NCBI GenBank assembly: GCA_027310725.1
Contig: DAIDAG010000059.1
Location: forward strand, 62,001 to 126,000
Direction: 5' to 3'
DNA: 64,000 bases
Source of the DNA: Sideroxydans sp.
GTDB lineage: Bacteria; Pseudomonadota; Gammaproteobacteria; Burkholderiales; Gallionellaceae
A program made the position numbers and the translations under genes. Shown here in pieces: positions 31,134 to 39,894 of this stretch. The notes below the pieces were generated by a model. That model did not search any database. It had not been told where the DNA came from and saw nothing but the letters and a program-made list of their open reading frames with translations. The number at the start of each line of letters is the position of its first letter. Positions within the stretch are counted from its first letter, which is position 1.

Positions 31134-33143
31134 ATGGACGCCGTTGGAATATTGCCTCTAGATGTAGTTGGCTGGCTGGTCCAGTTCTGGGTAGCTCTCG
31201 GAGTGGGAGGGCTGGCACTGCAACGCGCACCACACCTGATCAATCGCGTCATCTTTCCGCTCAGCGCGCTGACATCGCTGCTGTTGGCGCTCGCGGGACT
31301 CTGGGCCCTCGCCGCTGCGCCCAATATCCTGGTACTGCCGCTGGGTTTGCCCGATCTCCCGTTCCATCTCCGCCTCGATCCGCTGTCCGCGTTCTTCCTG
31401 ATCCTGCTGGGCGGCGCATCTCTCGGTGTGTCCCTTTATAGCGCCGGTTATTTCAAGGCCATGGCAGGCGGCACGCTCGGCCTGGTATGCCTGGAGTATC
31501 ACCTGTTCCTCGTCGGCATGACGCTGGTGCTGCTGGCGGACGATGCCTATATGTTCATGGTGGCGTGGGAGACCATGGCACTGTCATCCTATTTCCTGGT
31601 CACCACCGATCACAATATTCCCGAGATCCGCAAGGCGGGATATCTCTATCTGCTGATCGCGCATGTCGGCGCGATCGCGATCCTGCTCAGCTTCGGCGTG
31701 ATGCAGGGAGGGAACGGCATTGCTGCCTACACGTTCGATGCGATGCGTGCTGCGCACCTGACTTCGTTCTGGTCCTCGGTGGCCTTCCTGCTGGCCCTGT
31801 TCGGTTTCGGCGCGAAAGCCGGCGTGGTGCCGCTGCATGTCTGGCTGCCCGAGGCGCACCCCGCCGCGCCGTCGCCTGTGTCTGCGCTGATGAGCGGCGT
31901 GATGCTCAAGACGGCGATCTACGGCATCCTGCGCGTCACCTTCGACCTGCTGGGCACCCAGCTCTGGTGGTGGGGCGTGCTGGCATTGGCACTGGGCCTG
32001 ATCACCGCGGTGTTCGGCGTGATGTTCGCCGCCGTGCAGGGCGACATGAAACGGCTGCTGGCCTACTCCTCGATCGAGAACATCGGCCTGTTGCTGGTGG
32101 GCATCGGGTTGACCATCATCTTCCATGTCTACGGCAAGAATGCCCTGGCTGCACTGTCGCTCACCGCGACGCTGTACCACAGCCTGAACCATGCCTTCTT
32201 CAAGAGCCTGCTGTTCATCGGCACCGGCTCCATCCTGCACGCCACCGGCGAGCGCAACATGGGCCGCCTGGGCGGACTGATCCACCACATGCCTTGGGCC
32301 GCGGTGTTGATGCTGGTCGGTGTGCTGGCGATCGCCGGGCTGCCTCCGCTCAACGGCTTCGTGTCGGAATGGCTGCTGCTGCAGGCGTTCCTGCTGTCCC
32401 CGGGCTTGCCTAACAGTTACATCAACATGCTGGTGCCGGTGGCCGCGGCCGTGATCGCCCTGGCCGCCGCCCTGGCCGCCTACGTGATGGTGAAATTCTA
32501 CGGTGTCATCTTCCTCGGCCAGCCGCGCGAGAAAGCGCTGGAGCATGCGCACGATGCAGACCTGTGGGAACGCAGCGGGATGATCTGGCTGGCGCTCGCC
32601 TGCGTGGCACTGGGTCTGGCGCCCGTGTTCGTGGTGCAACAGATCGATCTGGTCTCGCACGCGCTGATCGGCTCGGGGCTGGGCAATGCCGCGACCAACT
32701 GGGTGTTCCTTGCGCCGGTCGATACCGAGCGCGCCAGCTATAGTCCGCTGTACTTCCTGCTTGCGGTACTCGGCGTGATGCTGCTCACCACGATACTGGT
32801 GCGGCGCCTGTATCACGGCCGGTTGCGCCGCAGTGCAGCCTGGGACTGCGGTTTCCCGGCGCAGACTGCGCGCATGCAGGACACCGCGGAAGGTTTCGGG
32901 CAGCCGATCCGGCGCATCTTCGAACCATTCTTCAAGATCGAGAGGGAAGTGCCGAGCCCGTTCGATACGCATCCGCGTTACCACGGGCAAACCGAAGACC
33001 GTCTGTGGTACATCCTGTATCTGCCGGTCAAGCTCCTTACCGAAAAGCTCTCGTCCCTGGCTTCGCTGTTGCAGCACGGCCGCATCCATGTGTATCTGGC
33101 CTACACCTTCGTCACCCTGGTCGTGCTGCTGGTATTCGTGTGA
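31134..33143 (+). CDS. HyfB/HycC-like proton-translocating membrane subunit
   Basis: NuoL/M-like: FGFGAKAGVVPLHVWLPEAHPAAPSPVSALMSGVMLKTAIYGILR. Confidence 0.92.
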   Translation: MDAVGILPLDVVGWLVQFWVALGVGGLALQRAPHLINRVIFPLSALTSLLLALAGLWALAAAPNILVLPLGLPDLPFHLRLDPLSAFFLILLGGASLGVSLYSAGYFKAMAGGTLGLVCLEYHLFLVGMTLVLLADDAYMFMVAWETMALSSYFLVTTDHNIPEIRKAGYLYLLIAHVGAIAILLSFGVMQGGNGIAAYTFDAMRAAHLTSFWSSVAFLLALFGFGAKAGVVPLHVWLPEAHPAAPSPVSALMSGVMLKTAIYGILRVTFDLLGTQLWWWGVLALALGLITAVFGVMFAAVQGDMKRLLAYSSIENIGLLLVGIGLTIIFHVYGKNALAALSLTATLYHSLNHAFFKSLLFIGTGSILHATGERNMGRLGGLIHHMPWAAVLMLVGVLAIAGLPPLNGFVSEWLLLQAFLLSPGLPNSYINMLVPVAAAVIALAAALAAYVMVKFYGVIFLGQPREKALEHAHDADLWERSGMIWLALACVALGLAPVFVVQQIDLVSHALIGSGLGNAATNWVFLAPVDTERASYSPLYFLLAVLGVMLLTTILVRRLYHGRLRRSAAWDCGFPAQTARMQDTAEGFGQPIRRIFEPFFKIEREVPSPFDTHPRYHGQTEDRLWYILYLPVKLLTEKLSSLASLLQHGRIHVYLAYTFVTLVVLLVFV

Positions 33144-34102
33144 TGGAATATCTGAACCTGATCCTGGCCATCCTGTTCCAGCTCGCGCAATTGCTGCTGG
33201 TGGTATTGCTCGCGCCGCTGCTCACCGGCTGGGTCAACCAGTGCCAGGCGTGGCTGCAGAATCGCTCCGGTGCGGGCGTGCTGCAGCCGTATCGCGTGCT
33301 GCGCAAGCTGTTCCTGAAGGATGCGGTGATCGCGCACAATGCGTCGCCGCTGTTCCGCGTCACGCCTTATATTGTGTTCGGCTGCATGTGGCTGGCGGCC
33401 GCAATCATTCCGATCATCGCGGTGGACCTGCCGTTCTCGCAGGCTGCTGACGTGATCGCACTGGTCGGGGTGTTCGCGGTGGCCAGGGTGTTCCTCGCGC
33501 TGGCCGCGATGGATATCGGCACTGCGTTCGGCTCGCTCGGTGCCAGGCGCGAGATGCTGGTGTCCTTCCTTGCCGAGCCGGCCCTGCTGATGGTGTTCTT
33601 CACCGCATCGATGATCAGTCATTCCACCCAGTTGCCGCGCATCGTCGATGCATTGGCGCATCATCAGTTCATGCTGTATCCGAGCCTGGCTTTTGCGGCG
33701 CTGGCCTTCGTGATCGTGCTGCTCGCCGAGAATGCGCGCATCCCGGTGGACAATCCCACCACCCACCTCGAACTGACCATGATCCATGAGGCGATGATCC
33801 TGGAATATTCGGCGCGGCATCTGGCGCTGATCGAATGGGCCAGCAGCCTGAAATTGTTCGCATACATTTCCATCGGCATCGCGCTATTCCTGCCGCAGGG
33901 CATCATCGAGGCGGGCAACTGGGCGGGCATGCCGCTGGCCATTGCTTTGCTGCTGCTGAAGTTGCTGGCGGCGGGGGCCGGGCTTGCCGTGTTCGAGGCC
34001 ATCTCGGCCAAGCTGCGCATCTTCCGCGCACCGGAGTTCCTGGGCACCGCGTTCCTGCTGGCCGTGCTGGGCCTGTTGATCCACTTCCTGCTGGGGGCCT
34101 GA
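33143..34102 (+). CDS. HyfC/HycD (NuoH-like) membrane subunit
   Basis: PYRVLRKLFLKDAV; ENARIPVDNPTTHLELTMIHEAMILEYSA. Confidence 0.92.
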   Translation: MEYLNLILAILFQLAQLLLVVLLAPLLTGWVNQCQAWLQNRSGAGVLQPYRVLRKLFLKDAVIAHNASPLFRVTPYIVFGCMWLAAAIIPIIAVDLPFSQAADVIALVGVFAVARVFLALAAMDIGTAFGSLGARREMLVSFLAEPALLMVFFTASMISHSTQLPRIVDALAHHQFMLYPSLAFAALAFVIVLLAENARIPVDNPTTHLELTMIHEAMILEYSARHLALIEWASSLKLFAYISIGIALFLPQGIIEAGNWAGMPLAIALLLLKLLAAGAGLAVFEAISAKLRIFRAPEFLGTAFLLAVLGLLIHFLLGA

Positions 34103-34103
34103 A

Positions 34104-34766
34104 ATGCAGATCCCTCTCTCCCTTCAATTCATCAACCTGCTGGCGGCATTGCTGCTGCTGATCGCGTTCGCCATGCTCACGCAGCGGCGCATCCTGTCGC
34201 TGATCAATCTGTTCGCACTGCAGGGATTCGTGCTGGCGCTCAGCACCTTCGTGGTCGCGTATTCCGCTTCGCAGCACCATTTGTATTACTCGGCCGGACT
34301 CACTTTGTTGCTGAAAGTACTGCTGCTCCCCTGGTTGCTGCATCGTTTGATACGCAAACTGAATGTGCGCTGGGACGTGGAGACGATGATCAATATTCCC
34401 ACCACCATGCTGGTCGGCATCGCGCTGGTGATCTTCTCCTTCAACCTGGCCGCACCGATCTCGCAATTGTCCGAGGGCATCACGCGCGGCCTGATCGGCA
34501 TCGCGCTGGCCAGTGTGCTGCTCTCGCTGCTGATGATGCTGACGCGGCGCAAGGCGGTTTCCCAGGTGGTTGCCTTCCTGTCGTTGGAGAACGGCCTGTT
34601 CTTCGCCGCCACCAGTGCGACGCAGGGCATGCCGCTGGTAGTGGAGCTGGGCATCGCGCTGGACGTGCTGGTGGCCACCTTCATCTTCGGTATCTTCTTC
34701 TTCCAGATCCGCGAGACGTTCGACAGCCTGGACATCACCCATATGGAGAAGCTCAAGGATGATTGA
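34104..34766 (+). CDS. HyfE (NuoK-like) membrane subunit
   Basis: Hydrophobic; ALQGFVLALSTFVVAYSA; position between HyfC and HyfF. Confidence 0.88.
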   Translation: MQIPLSLQFINLLAALLLLIAFAMLTQRRILSLINLFALQGFVLALSTFVVAYSASQHHLYYSAGLTLLLKVLLLPWLLHRLIRKLNVRWDVETMINIPTTMLVGIALVIFSFNLAAPISQLSEGITRGLIGIALASVLLSLLMMLTRRKAVSQVVAFLSLENGLFFAATSATQGMPLVVELGIALDVLVATFIFGIFFFQIRETFDSLDITHMEKLKDD

Positions 34767-36216
34767 CTCGCAACTCCTGGCGCTGTTGCTCATCCCGCTG
34801 TCGGGCGGACTGCTGCTGGCCGTGTTCGGTTCGCGCAGCTGGGCGGCAGAGCTCAATTCGCTGATGAGCTTCGGCACGTTCGTCGCATCGGTGATCCTGA
34901 CCATGCGCATCATCGACTCGGGACCGCAAGTCGCCTTCGGCGAAGAGTTCTTCATCGATCAGTTCAATGTCTTCCTGGTCGCATTGACCGCATTCGTCGC
35001 CTTCACGACGTCGCTGTTCTCGCGCCCTTACATGCGCATCGAGCAGCATCACGGCAAACTTTCCGTTGGCATGCTGCACCTGTATTACAGCATGTACCAG
35101 ATGTTCACCTTCGCCATGCTGGTGGCGCTGACCACCAACAACATGGGCATCGTCTGGGTGGCGATGGAAGCGGCGACGCTGACCACGGTCCTGCTGGTCA
35201 GCCTGTACCGCACCCCGGCCAGCCTTGAAGCGGCGTGGAAATATTTCATCCTGTGCGGCGTGGGCATCGCACTGGCCCTGTTCGGCACCATCCTGCTGTA
35301 CTTCGCGGCCGAACGCCTGCTCGGCGAAGGCGGCACCGCGCTGCTGTGGACACACCTGAACCAGGTCAAGTCCGGGCTGGAGCCGACCGTGCTCAAACTG
35401 GCTTTCGTGTTTCTGCTGGTGGGTTACGGGACCAAGGTCGGCCTGGTGCCGCTGCATAGCTGGCTGCCGGATGCGCATGCGGAAGGCCCGACGCCGGTTT
35501 CCGCCGTGCTTTCCGGATTGCTGCTCAACGTTGCGCTGTGCGCTGTGATGCGCAGCAAAGTGCTGGTGGACGGTTCGCTCGGGACGCATTTCGCCGGCAA
35601 CCTAATGATGGGCTTCGGCCTGCTATCGGTGGTGGTGGCTTCAGTCTCGCTGTTCAGGCAAAAGGACATCAAGCGCATGTTCGCCTATTCCTCCATCGAG
35701 CACATGGGGCTGATCACTTTTGCCTTCGGCATGGGCGGCCCGGTCGCCACCTTCGCCGGCTTGCTGCACATGACGGTGCATTCGCTGACCAAATCGGCAA
35801 TCTTCTTCGCGGTCGGCCATGCGGTACAAAAGACCGGAACACAGGTGATGGAGAACATCCGCGGTCTGCTGCAAGTCAGTCCCACAGTCGGATGGGGATT
35901 GGCGCTGGGCACGTTCGCCATTCTGGGGATGCCGCCATTCGGCGTGTTCTCCAGCGAGTTCCTGATCATCACCACCGCCATGCACGAATATCCCTGGACC
36001 ACGCCGATCCTGCTGATCGCGTTGGGCATCGCCTTCGCCGCCATCTTCGGCAAGATCCAGCCTGTCGTGTTCGGCGAGACCACCGCGAAACGGTTGCCGC
36101 ACTCCCCGGCGCTCATTCCGGTTTTTGCCCACCTGCTGCTGGTGTTGATGCTCGGCCTGTACATGCCGCCCTATCTGGCCAACTGGTACCGCCAGGCGGC
36201 GGCGCTGCTGGGGTAA
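34759..36216 (+). CDS. HyfF (NuoN/M-like) proton-translocating subunit
   Basis: VGYGTKVGLVPLHSWLPDAHAEGPTPVSAVLSGLLLNVAL. Confidence 0.92.
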   Translation: MIDSQLLALLLIPLSGGLLLAVFGSRSWAAELNSLMSFGTFVASVILTMRIIDSGPQVAFGEEFFIDQFNVFLVALTAFVAFTTSLFSRPYMRIEQHHGKLSVGMLHLYYSMYQMFTFAMLVALTTNNMGIVWVAMEAATLTTVLLVSLYRTPASLEAAWKYFILCGVGIALALFGTILLYFAAERLLGEGGTALLWTHLNQVKSGLEPTVLKLAFVFLLVGYGTKVGLVPLHSWLPDAHAEGPTPVSAVLSGLLLNVALCAVMRSKVLVDGSLGTHFAGNLMMGFGLLSVVVASVSLFRQKDIKRMFAYSSIEHMGLITFAFGMGGPVATFAGLLHMTVHSLTKSAIFFAVGHAVQKTGTQVMENIRGLLQVSPTVGWGLALGTFAILGMPPFGVFSSEFLIITTAMHEYPWTTPILLIALGIAFAAIFGKIQPVVFGETTAKRLPHSPALIPVFAHLLLVLMLGLYMPPYLANWYRQAAALLG

Positions 36217-36222
36217 ACAACT

Positions 36223-37773
36223 ATGCCGATCAAACATCCCAATTTGAAACTGAGCCGCCTGACCGACGCATTGCCGGCCTGGACTGGCGACATTGCGCCG
36301 GACGATCTGCACGAGATCTGCCGGCAAGTGCATGACGGCGGCGGCAGGCTGGTGGCATTGTGGGGCAGCGATGCCAGGCTGCAATTCGGCGGCTTCAAGT
36401 TGCACGTGGTACTCGTCAATGAAACCGGCATGGTGTGTCTGAACGTGCAGCTGTCAGCAGAGCAACCCGTGTATCCGGACATCAGCCAGATATTCCCGGC
36501 GGCGAATCGCATGCAGCGGGCGACGTACGACCTGCTCGGCATCTATGCACAGGAAGGTCACGATCATCGCAAATGGCTGCGCCACGGCGCCTGGCACAGC
36601 GGCAGTTTCCCCCTGCGCAAGGATTTCGATGCCGCAGCGAGCCGCACCGAAGAGCCTGACGACTACGCCTTCGTGCGAGTGGAAGGGCAGGGCGTGCATG
36701 AGATACCGGTGGGGCCGGTGCATGCGGGCATCATCGAGCCGGGGCACTTCCGCTTCTCCATCATCGGCGAGCGCGTGCTGCGCCTCGAAGAACGTCTCGG
36801 CTATGTGCACAAGGGCATCGAGAAGCGCTTCGAGAGCATGAGCCTGCAGCAGGGCGCAAAGCTGGCGGGTCGCGTGAGCGGCGACAGCACGGTCGCCTAT
36901 GCCTGGGCCTATGCGATGGCAGCGGAAAGCATCGGCGGCGTAACGCCGGCGAGTCGTGCGCTCTGGCTGCGCGCGTTGCTGCTGGAACGCGAACGTGTCG
37001 CCAATCACCTGGGCGACCTCGGCTATCTGGGCAACGACGTCGCGCTGTCGTTCGGTCTTTCCCAGTTCTGGATCCTCAAGGAACAGGTGCTGCGCAACAA
37101 CGCGACAGTGTTCGGTCATCGCTACCTGATGGACAAGATCGTGCCGGGCGGTGTCACGGTAAACCTTGATATCGAAGGCAAGCGCATCATCGAGCAGGAA
37201 TGCGACATGCTGGAACAGCAAGTGCGGCTCCTGCGGGGTATCTACGACGAGCATGCGGGCATGCAGGACCGGTTCATCGGCACCGGCAGGGTGGAGCCGA
37301 AACTGGCCGCTCAGCTCGGCCTGTGTGGACTTGCCGGACGCGCCAGCGCCCAGGCCTGGGATGCACGCGTACAGTTTGCCTGCTCGCCGTATGACAAGCT
37401 GAATGTGCAGATGGCGACCTATCGCAACGGCGATGTCGCGGCACGCGTCATCGTGCGCTTCGACGAATTGTTCGAATCGTTGCGCTTGCAGAGCGAGATA
37501 TTGGCCAAACTGGTGAATGAGGAAGACAAGCCGTCGCTGCTGGAAAAGCTGCCCGGCAACGGATTCGGCATCGGCATGGTAGAAGGCTGGCGCGGGGAAG
37601 TGCTGGTGGCGATCCATACCGATGCCGGGGGAAATCTGGCGCGCGTGCATCCGCACGACCCCTCCTGGCAGAACTGGCCGCTGCTGGAACATGCGGTCAT
37701 CGACAACATCGTGCCGGATTTTCCGCTCATCAATAAATCGTTCAACCTGAGCTACTCGGGGCAGGACCTGTAG
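36223..37773 (+). CDS. HyfG-like fused 30-kDa/49-kDa subunit lacking NiFe-site cysteines
   Basis: NuoC-like N-terminus, NuoD-like core (EPGHFRFSIIGERVLRLEERLGYVHKGIEKRFE); GRVSGDS replaces RxCGxC and the C-terminus lacks DPCxxC. Confidence 0.9.
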   Translation: MPIKHPNLKLSRLTDALPAWTGDIAPDDLHEICRQVHDGGGRLVALWGSDARLQFGGFKLHVVLVNETGMVCLNVQLSAEQPVYPDISQIFPAANRMQRATYDLLGIYAQEGHDHRKWLRHGAWHSGSFPLRKDFDAAASRTEEPDDYAFVRVEGQGVHEIPVGPVHAGIIEPGHFRFSIIGERVLRLEERLGYVHKGIEKRFESMSLQQGAKLAGRVSGDSTVAYAWAYAMAAESIGGVTPASRALWLRALLLERERVANHLGDLGYLGNDVALSFGLSQFWILKEQVLRNNATVFGHRYLMDKIVPGGVTVNLDIEGKRIIEQECDMLEQQVRLLRGIYDEHAGMQDRFIGTGRVEPKLAAQLGLCGLAGRASAQAWDARVQFACSPYDKLNVQMATYRNGDVAARVIVRFDELFESLRLQSEILAKLVNEEDKPSLLEKLPGNGFGIGMVEGWRGEVLVAIHTDAGGNLARVHPHDPSWQNWPLLEHAVIDNIVPDFPLINKSFNLSYSGQDL

Positions 37774-37783
37774 GGGCGAGCAG

Positions 37784-38296
37784 ATGTACCAGATACTCAA
37801 ACAGATCATCAAGACGGGCATCAAGACCGAAACGCCGCCGCAAACTGACGAGGCGATGCGCCATGTCGAACAGCGTTTGCAGCAGGAGATCCTGGACGCC
37901 TTCGGCGGGGCGCTCGCGATCCGGCAAGTCGATGCCGGTTCGTGCAACGGCTGCGAGCTGGAGATCCACGCCGTCAGCAACGCCTATTACAACCTCGAAG
38001 GGCTGGGCATCAGGTTCGTTGCCAGCCCGCGCCATGCCGACCTGCTGCTGGTCACCGGCCCTGTATCGCGGCACATGGAGATCGCGCTGAAGCGCACTTA
38101 CGACGCCACTCCGGAACCCAAGCTGGTGGTCGCGATCGGCGATTGTGCCTGCGACGGCGGCATATTCGGCGAGAGCTACGCCACCTGCGGCAAGATCTCC
38201 AAAGTCATCCCCGTGGATGTGGTGGTAAGCGGATGCCCGCCCACGCCTACTGCCATCCTTCAAGGCATACTGACCGCCATCAGCGCGAAGAAATAG
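37784..38296 (+). CDS. HyfI (NuoB-like) small subunit
   Basis: SCNGCELE, IGDCACDGG, SGCPPTP cluster ligands. Confidence 0.93.
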   Translation: MYQILKQIIKTGIKTETPPQTDEAMRHVEQRLQQEILDAFGGALAIRQVDAGSCNGCELEIHAVSNAYYNLEGLGIRFVASPRHADLLLVTGPVSRHMEIALKRTYDATPEPKLVVAIGDCACDGGIFGESYATCGKISKVIPVDVVVSGCPPTPTAILQGILTAISAKK

Positions 38297-38714
38297 CGCT
38301 TCAATCTGCCGCCATAGTGTTTGCCCGGAACCGGAAAACGGGCACACGGCGTTGGCGGTGTGCATTCCGAACTATTCGACAGACAGTGTTCAAATTCGAT
38401 TTCCGAGTTTGACAGAAGATCGTTGTGGATGGCTTTGTGGCGGAAAAAGAATATGAGTGGGCCGCCGTTGTTGGATAGAAGTCGTTGGGTGAACGTTTGG
38501 CTTTTGATGTCTCAAAGTCGGCCATTACGGAAGTTCAGGATATGAGGTGCGCTACTTCTGCTATTGCCCAGTAGGAGACATTCGCCCTTGCCCGTACTAT
38601 TATGCATATGCGGACAGAAGAAATGGTAGGGACTCAAATGATTCAATTGCTTATAAGAAATGTGTGCGCCTCACTATTGTTAATAATACGGACCGGTGGG
38701 TCTGCCCAATAACT

Positions 38715-38721
38715 GTTAGCT
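38715..38721 (+). other. possible recombination core site (GTTAGCT) at left boundary of cassette array
   Basis: GTTRRRY-type core 22 bp upstream of the first cassette ORF; the rest of an attC/attI is not recognisable. Confidence 0.35.
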
Positions 38722-38742
38722 ATTTGGGTCGACTATTTCTAT

Positions 38743-39195
38743 ATGAGCAATAAAGTTACAGGTGATTGGGGCGAGAAATTTATTGCAAAAACGTTTGCGT
38801 GCCCGAAGTGTAAGAATTACAACTCGCTGAAACGACTTCCAAATAATTTTAAATGTGTAGATATCGTTTGTGATTTTTGTGGCTACCTGGCGCAGGTTAA
38901 AACCGTATCTGTTACTGATGTTAATAAATTTCCCAAAAGTATATTGGGCGCTGCGTGGAAGCCGCAGAAGGACAGAATGAGGGCAGGGATATACTTTCCT
39001 TTGTATATTGTTCTAAAAAGTGGTTCACAATGCTCGGTATTCTACTTGCCAACAGAATTTCAATTGCCAAAGATGTTCAAAAAACGTAATCCTCTTTCCG
39101 ATACAGCTAAGCGTGCAGGCTGGCAAGGCTTCGTGTATGACTTTTCAGATTTTCCAGACGGTATTCCTGTTCGCGTCTGGCCAATTGATAGCTAA
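38743..39195 (+). CDS. DpnI-like PD-(D/E)XK nuclease domain protein (cassette gene 1)
   Basis: Zn-finger CPKC...CDFC, D-x10-QVK, and RNPLSDTAKRAGWQGFVYDFSDFP, which resembles DpnI RKPLAPTARRAGWIGCNIDLSQVP as recalled. Confidence 0.75.
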   Translation: MSNKVTGDWGEKFIAKTFACPKCKNYNSLKRLPNNFKCVDIVCDFCGYLAQVKTVSVTDVNKFPKSILGAAWKPQKDRMRAGIYFPLYIVLKSGSQCSVFYLPTEFQLPKMFKKRNPLSDTAKRAGWQGFVYDFSDFPDGIPVRVWPIDS

Positions 39196-39249
39196 CAAGT
39201 CGTTCAAGCCGACCGTGTTACGCGCGGCGGCTTAACTCCAGCGTTAGGG
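39190..39249 (+). other. integron attC site 1
   Basis: AGCTAACAAGTCGTTCAAGCCGACCGTGTTACGCGCGGCGGCTTAACTCCAGCGTTAGGG: 60-bp imperfect palindrome with RYYYAAC/GTTRRRY cores. Confidence 0.9.
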
Positions 39250-39254
39250 TTCTT

Positions 39255-39803
39255 ATGCGTACCTACACCATTGCTCCGGCTTCACCAACATCATTCAAAG
39301 CGGCAGCTTCGGTGTTCGTTGGCGCATTTGGGACAATCTGGTTATTCATCGAACCGCTTGGCCTGTTCGGACTAGTCCCCACCGTAGGCAGCATCATGGG
39401 CATAGTCTTGTACCTGTTGATGTTGTGTGCTGCATTGCTCGTGGTAGTTGTCTTTCTTCGCAGTTACCGTTGGTACAAAATTCACAATTTACCTTTCGTT
39501 GCCCTCAATGTTGCCTCAGCATCAGACGGAGCAACCTACTCACGTCGTGTTGCCGCGAACATGCAGATTCGTGACTTTTTATACGATTTCCTAAACTTGC
39601 TTTCTCGTGGGCCGGGTAGAGAAAAGCTGCAACTATTCCGTCGCCACTACCTTCCAGTTCTTCAGGTTCGCCGTGGTGATGCATTCATTGATGTCGATAG
39701 CAATCTAACCGCTAGCAATGCTGGGCTTAAGGATCAAGACTTCTGTCAGGTACGTGGTGAGCCGCATAAGGTTGATGATAGGATTTTGTTTTCAAGAGGG
39801 TAG
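39255..39803 (+). CDS. cassette gene 2: hypothetical protein with N-terminal TM segments
   Basis: ORF fills the interval between attC1 and attC2; two hydrophobic segments then a soluble domain. Confidence 0.7.
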   Translation: MRTYTIAPASPTSFKAAASVFVGAFGTIWLFIEPLGLFGLVPTVGSIMGIVLYLLMLCAALLVVVVFLRSYRWYKIHNLPFVALNVASASDGATYSRRVAANMQIRDFLYDFLNLLSRGPGREKLQLFRRHYLPVLQVRRGDAFIDVDSNLTASNAGLKDQDFCQVRGEPHKVDDRILFSRG

Positions 39804-39813
39804 CTATGTCCCA

Positions 39814-39876
39814 GACAAACCCTACAGTCAAGCGGGACTGCGCAGAAGCGCGCAGCCCCTTAGCTCCACGTTAGCC
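39814..39876 (+). other. integron attC site 2
   Basis: GACAAACCCTACAGTCAAGCGGGACTGCGCAGAAGCGCGCAGCCCCTTAGCTCCACGTTAGCC; attC-like spacing, central hairpin and GTTAGCC core. Confidence 0.7.
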
Positions 39877-39894
39877 ATCATCAGTCCGCACACT

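Noticed and set aside
31584-33089. 501-aa minus-strand ORF opposite the hyfB-like gene
   Set aside because: Gln/His/Arg-rich shadow ORF; plus-strand product is clearly conserved
36223-38296. Calling the cluster a functional [NiFe] hydrogenase-4
   Set aside because: All four NiFe-coordinating cysteines are absent from the large subunit and no maturation genes are present in the window
38547-38753. 68-aa ORF just before the cassette array
   Set aside because: AT-rich, no motif, overlaps the putative recombination core and the next ORF's start
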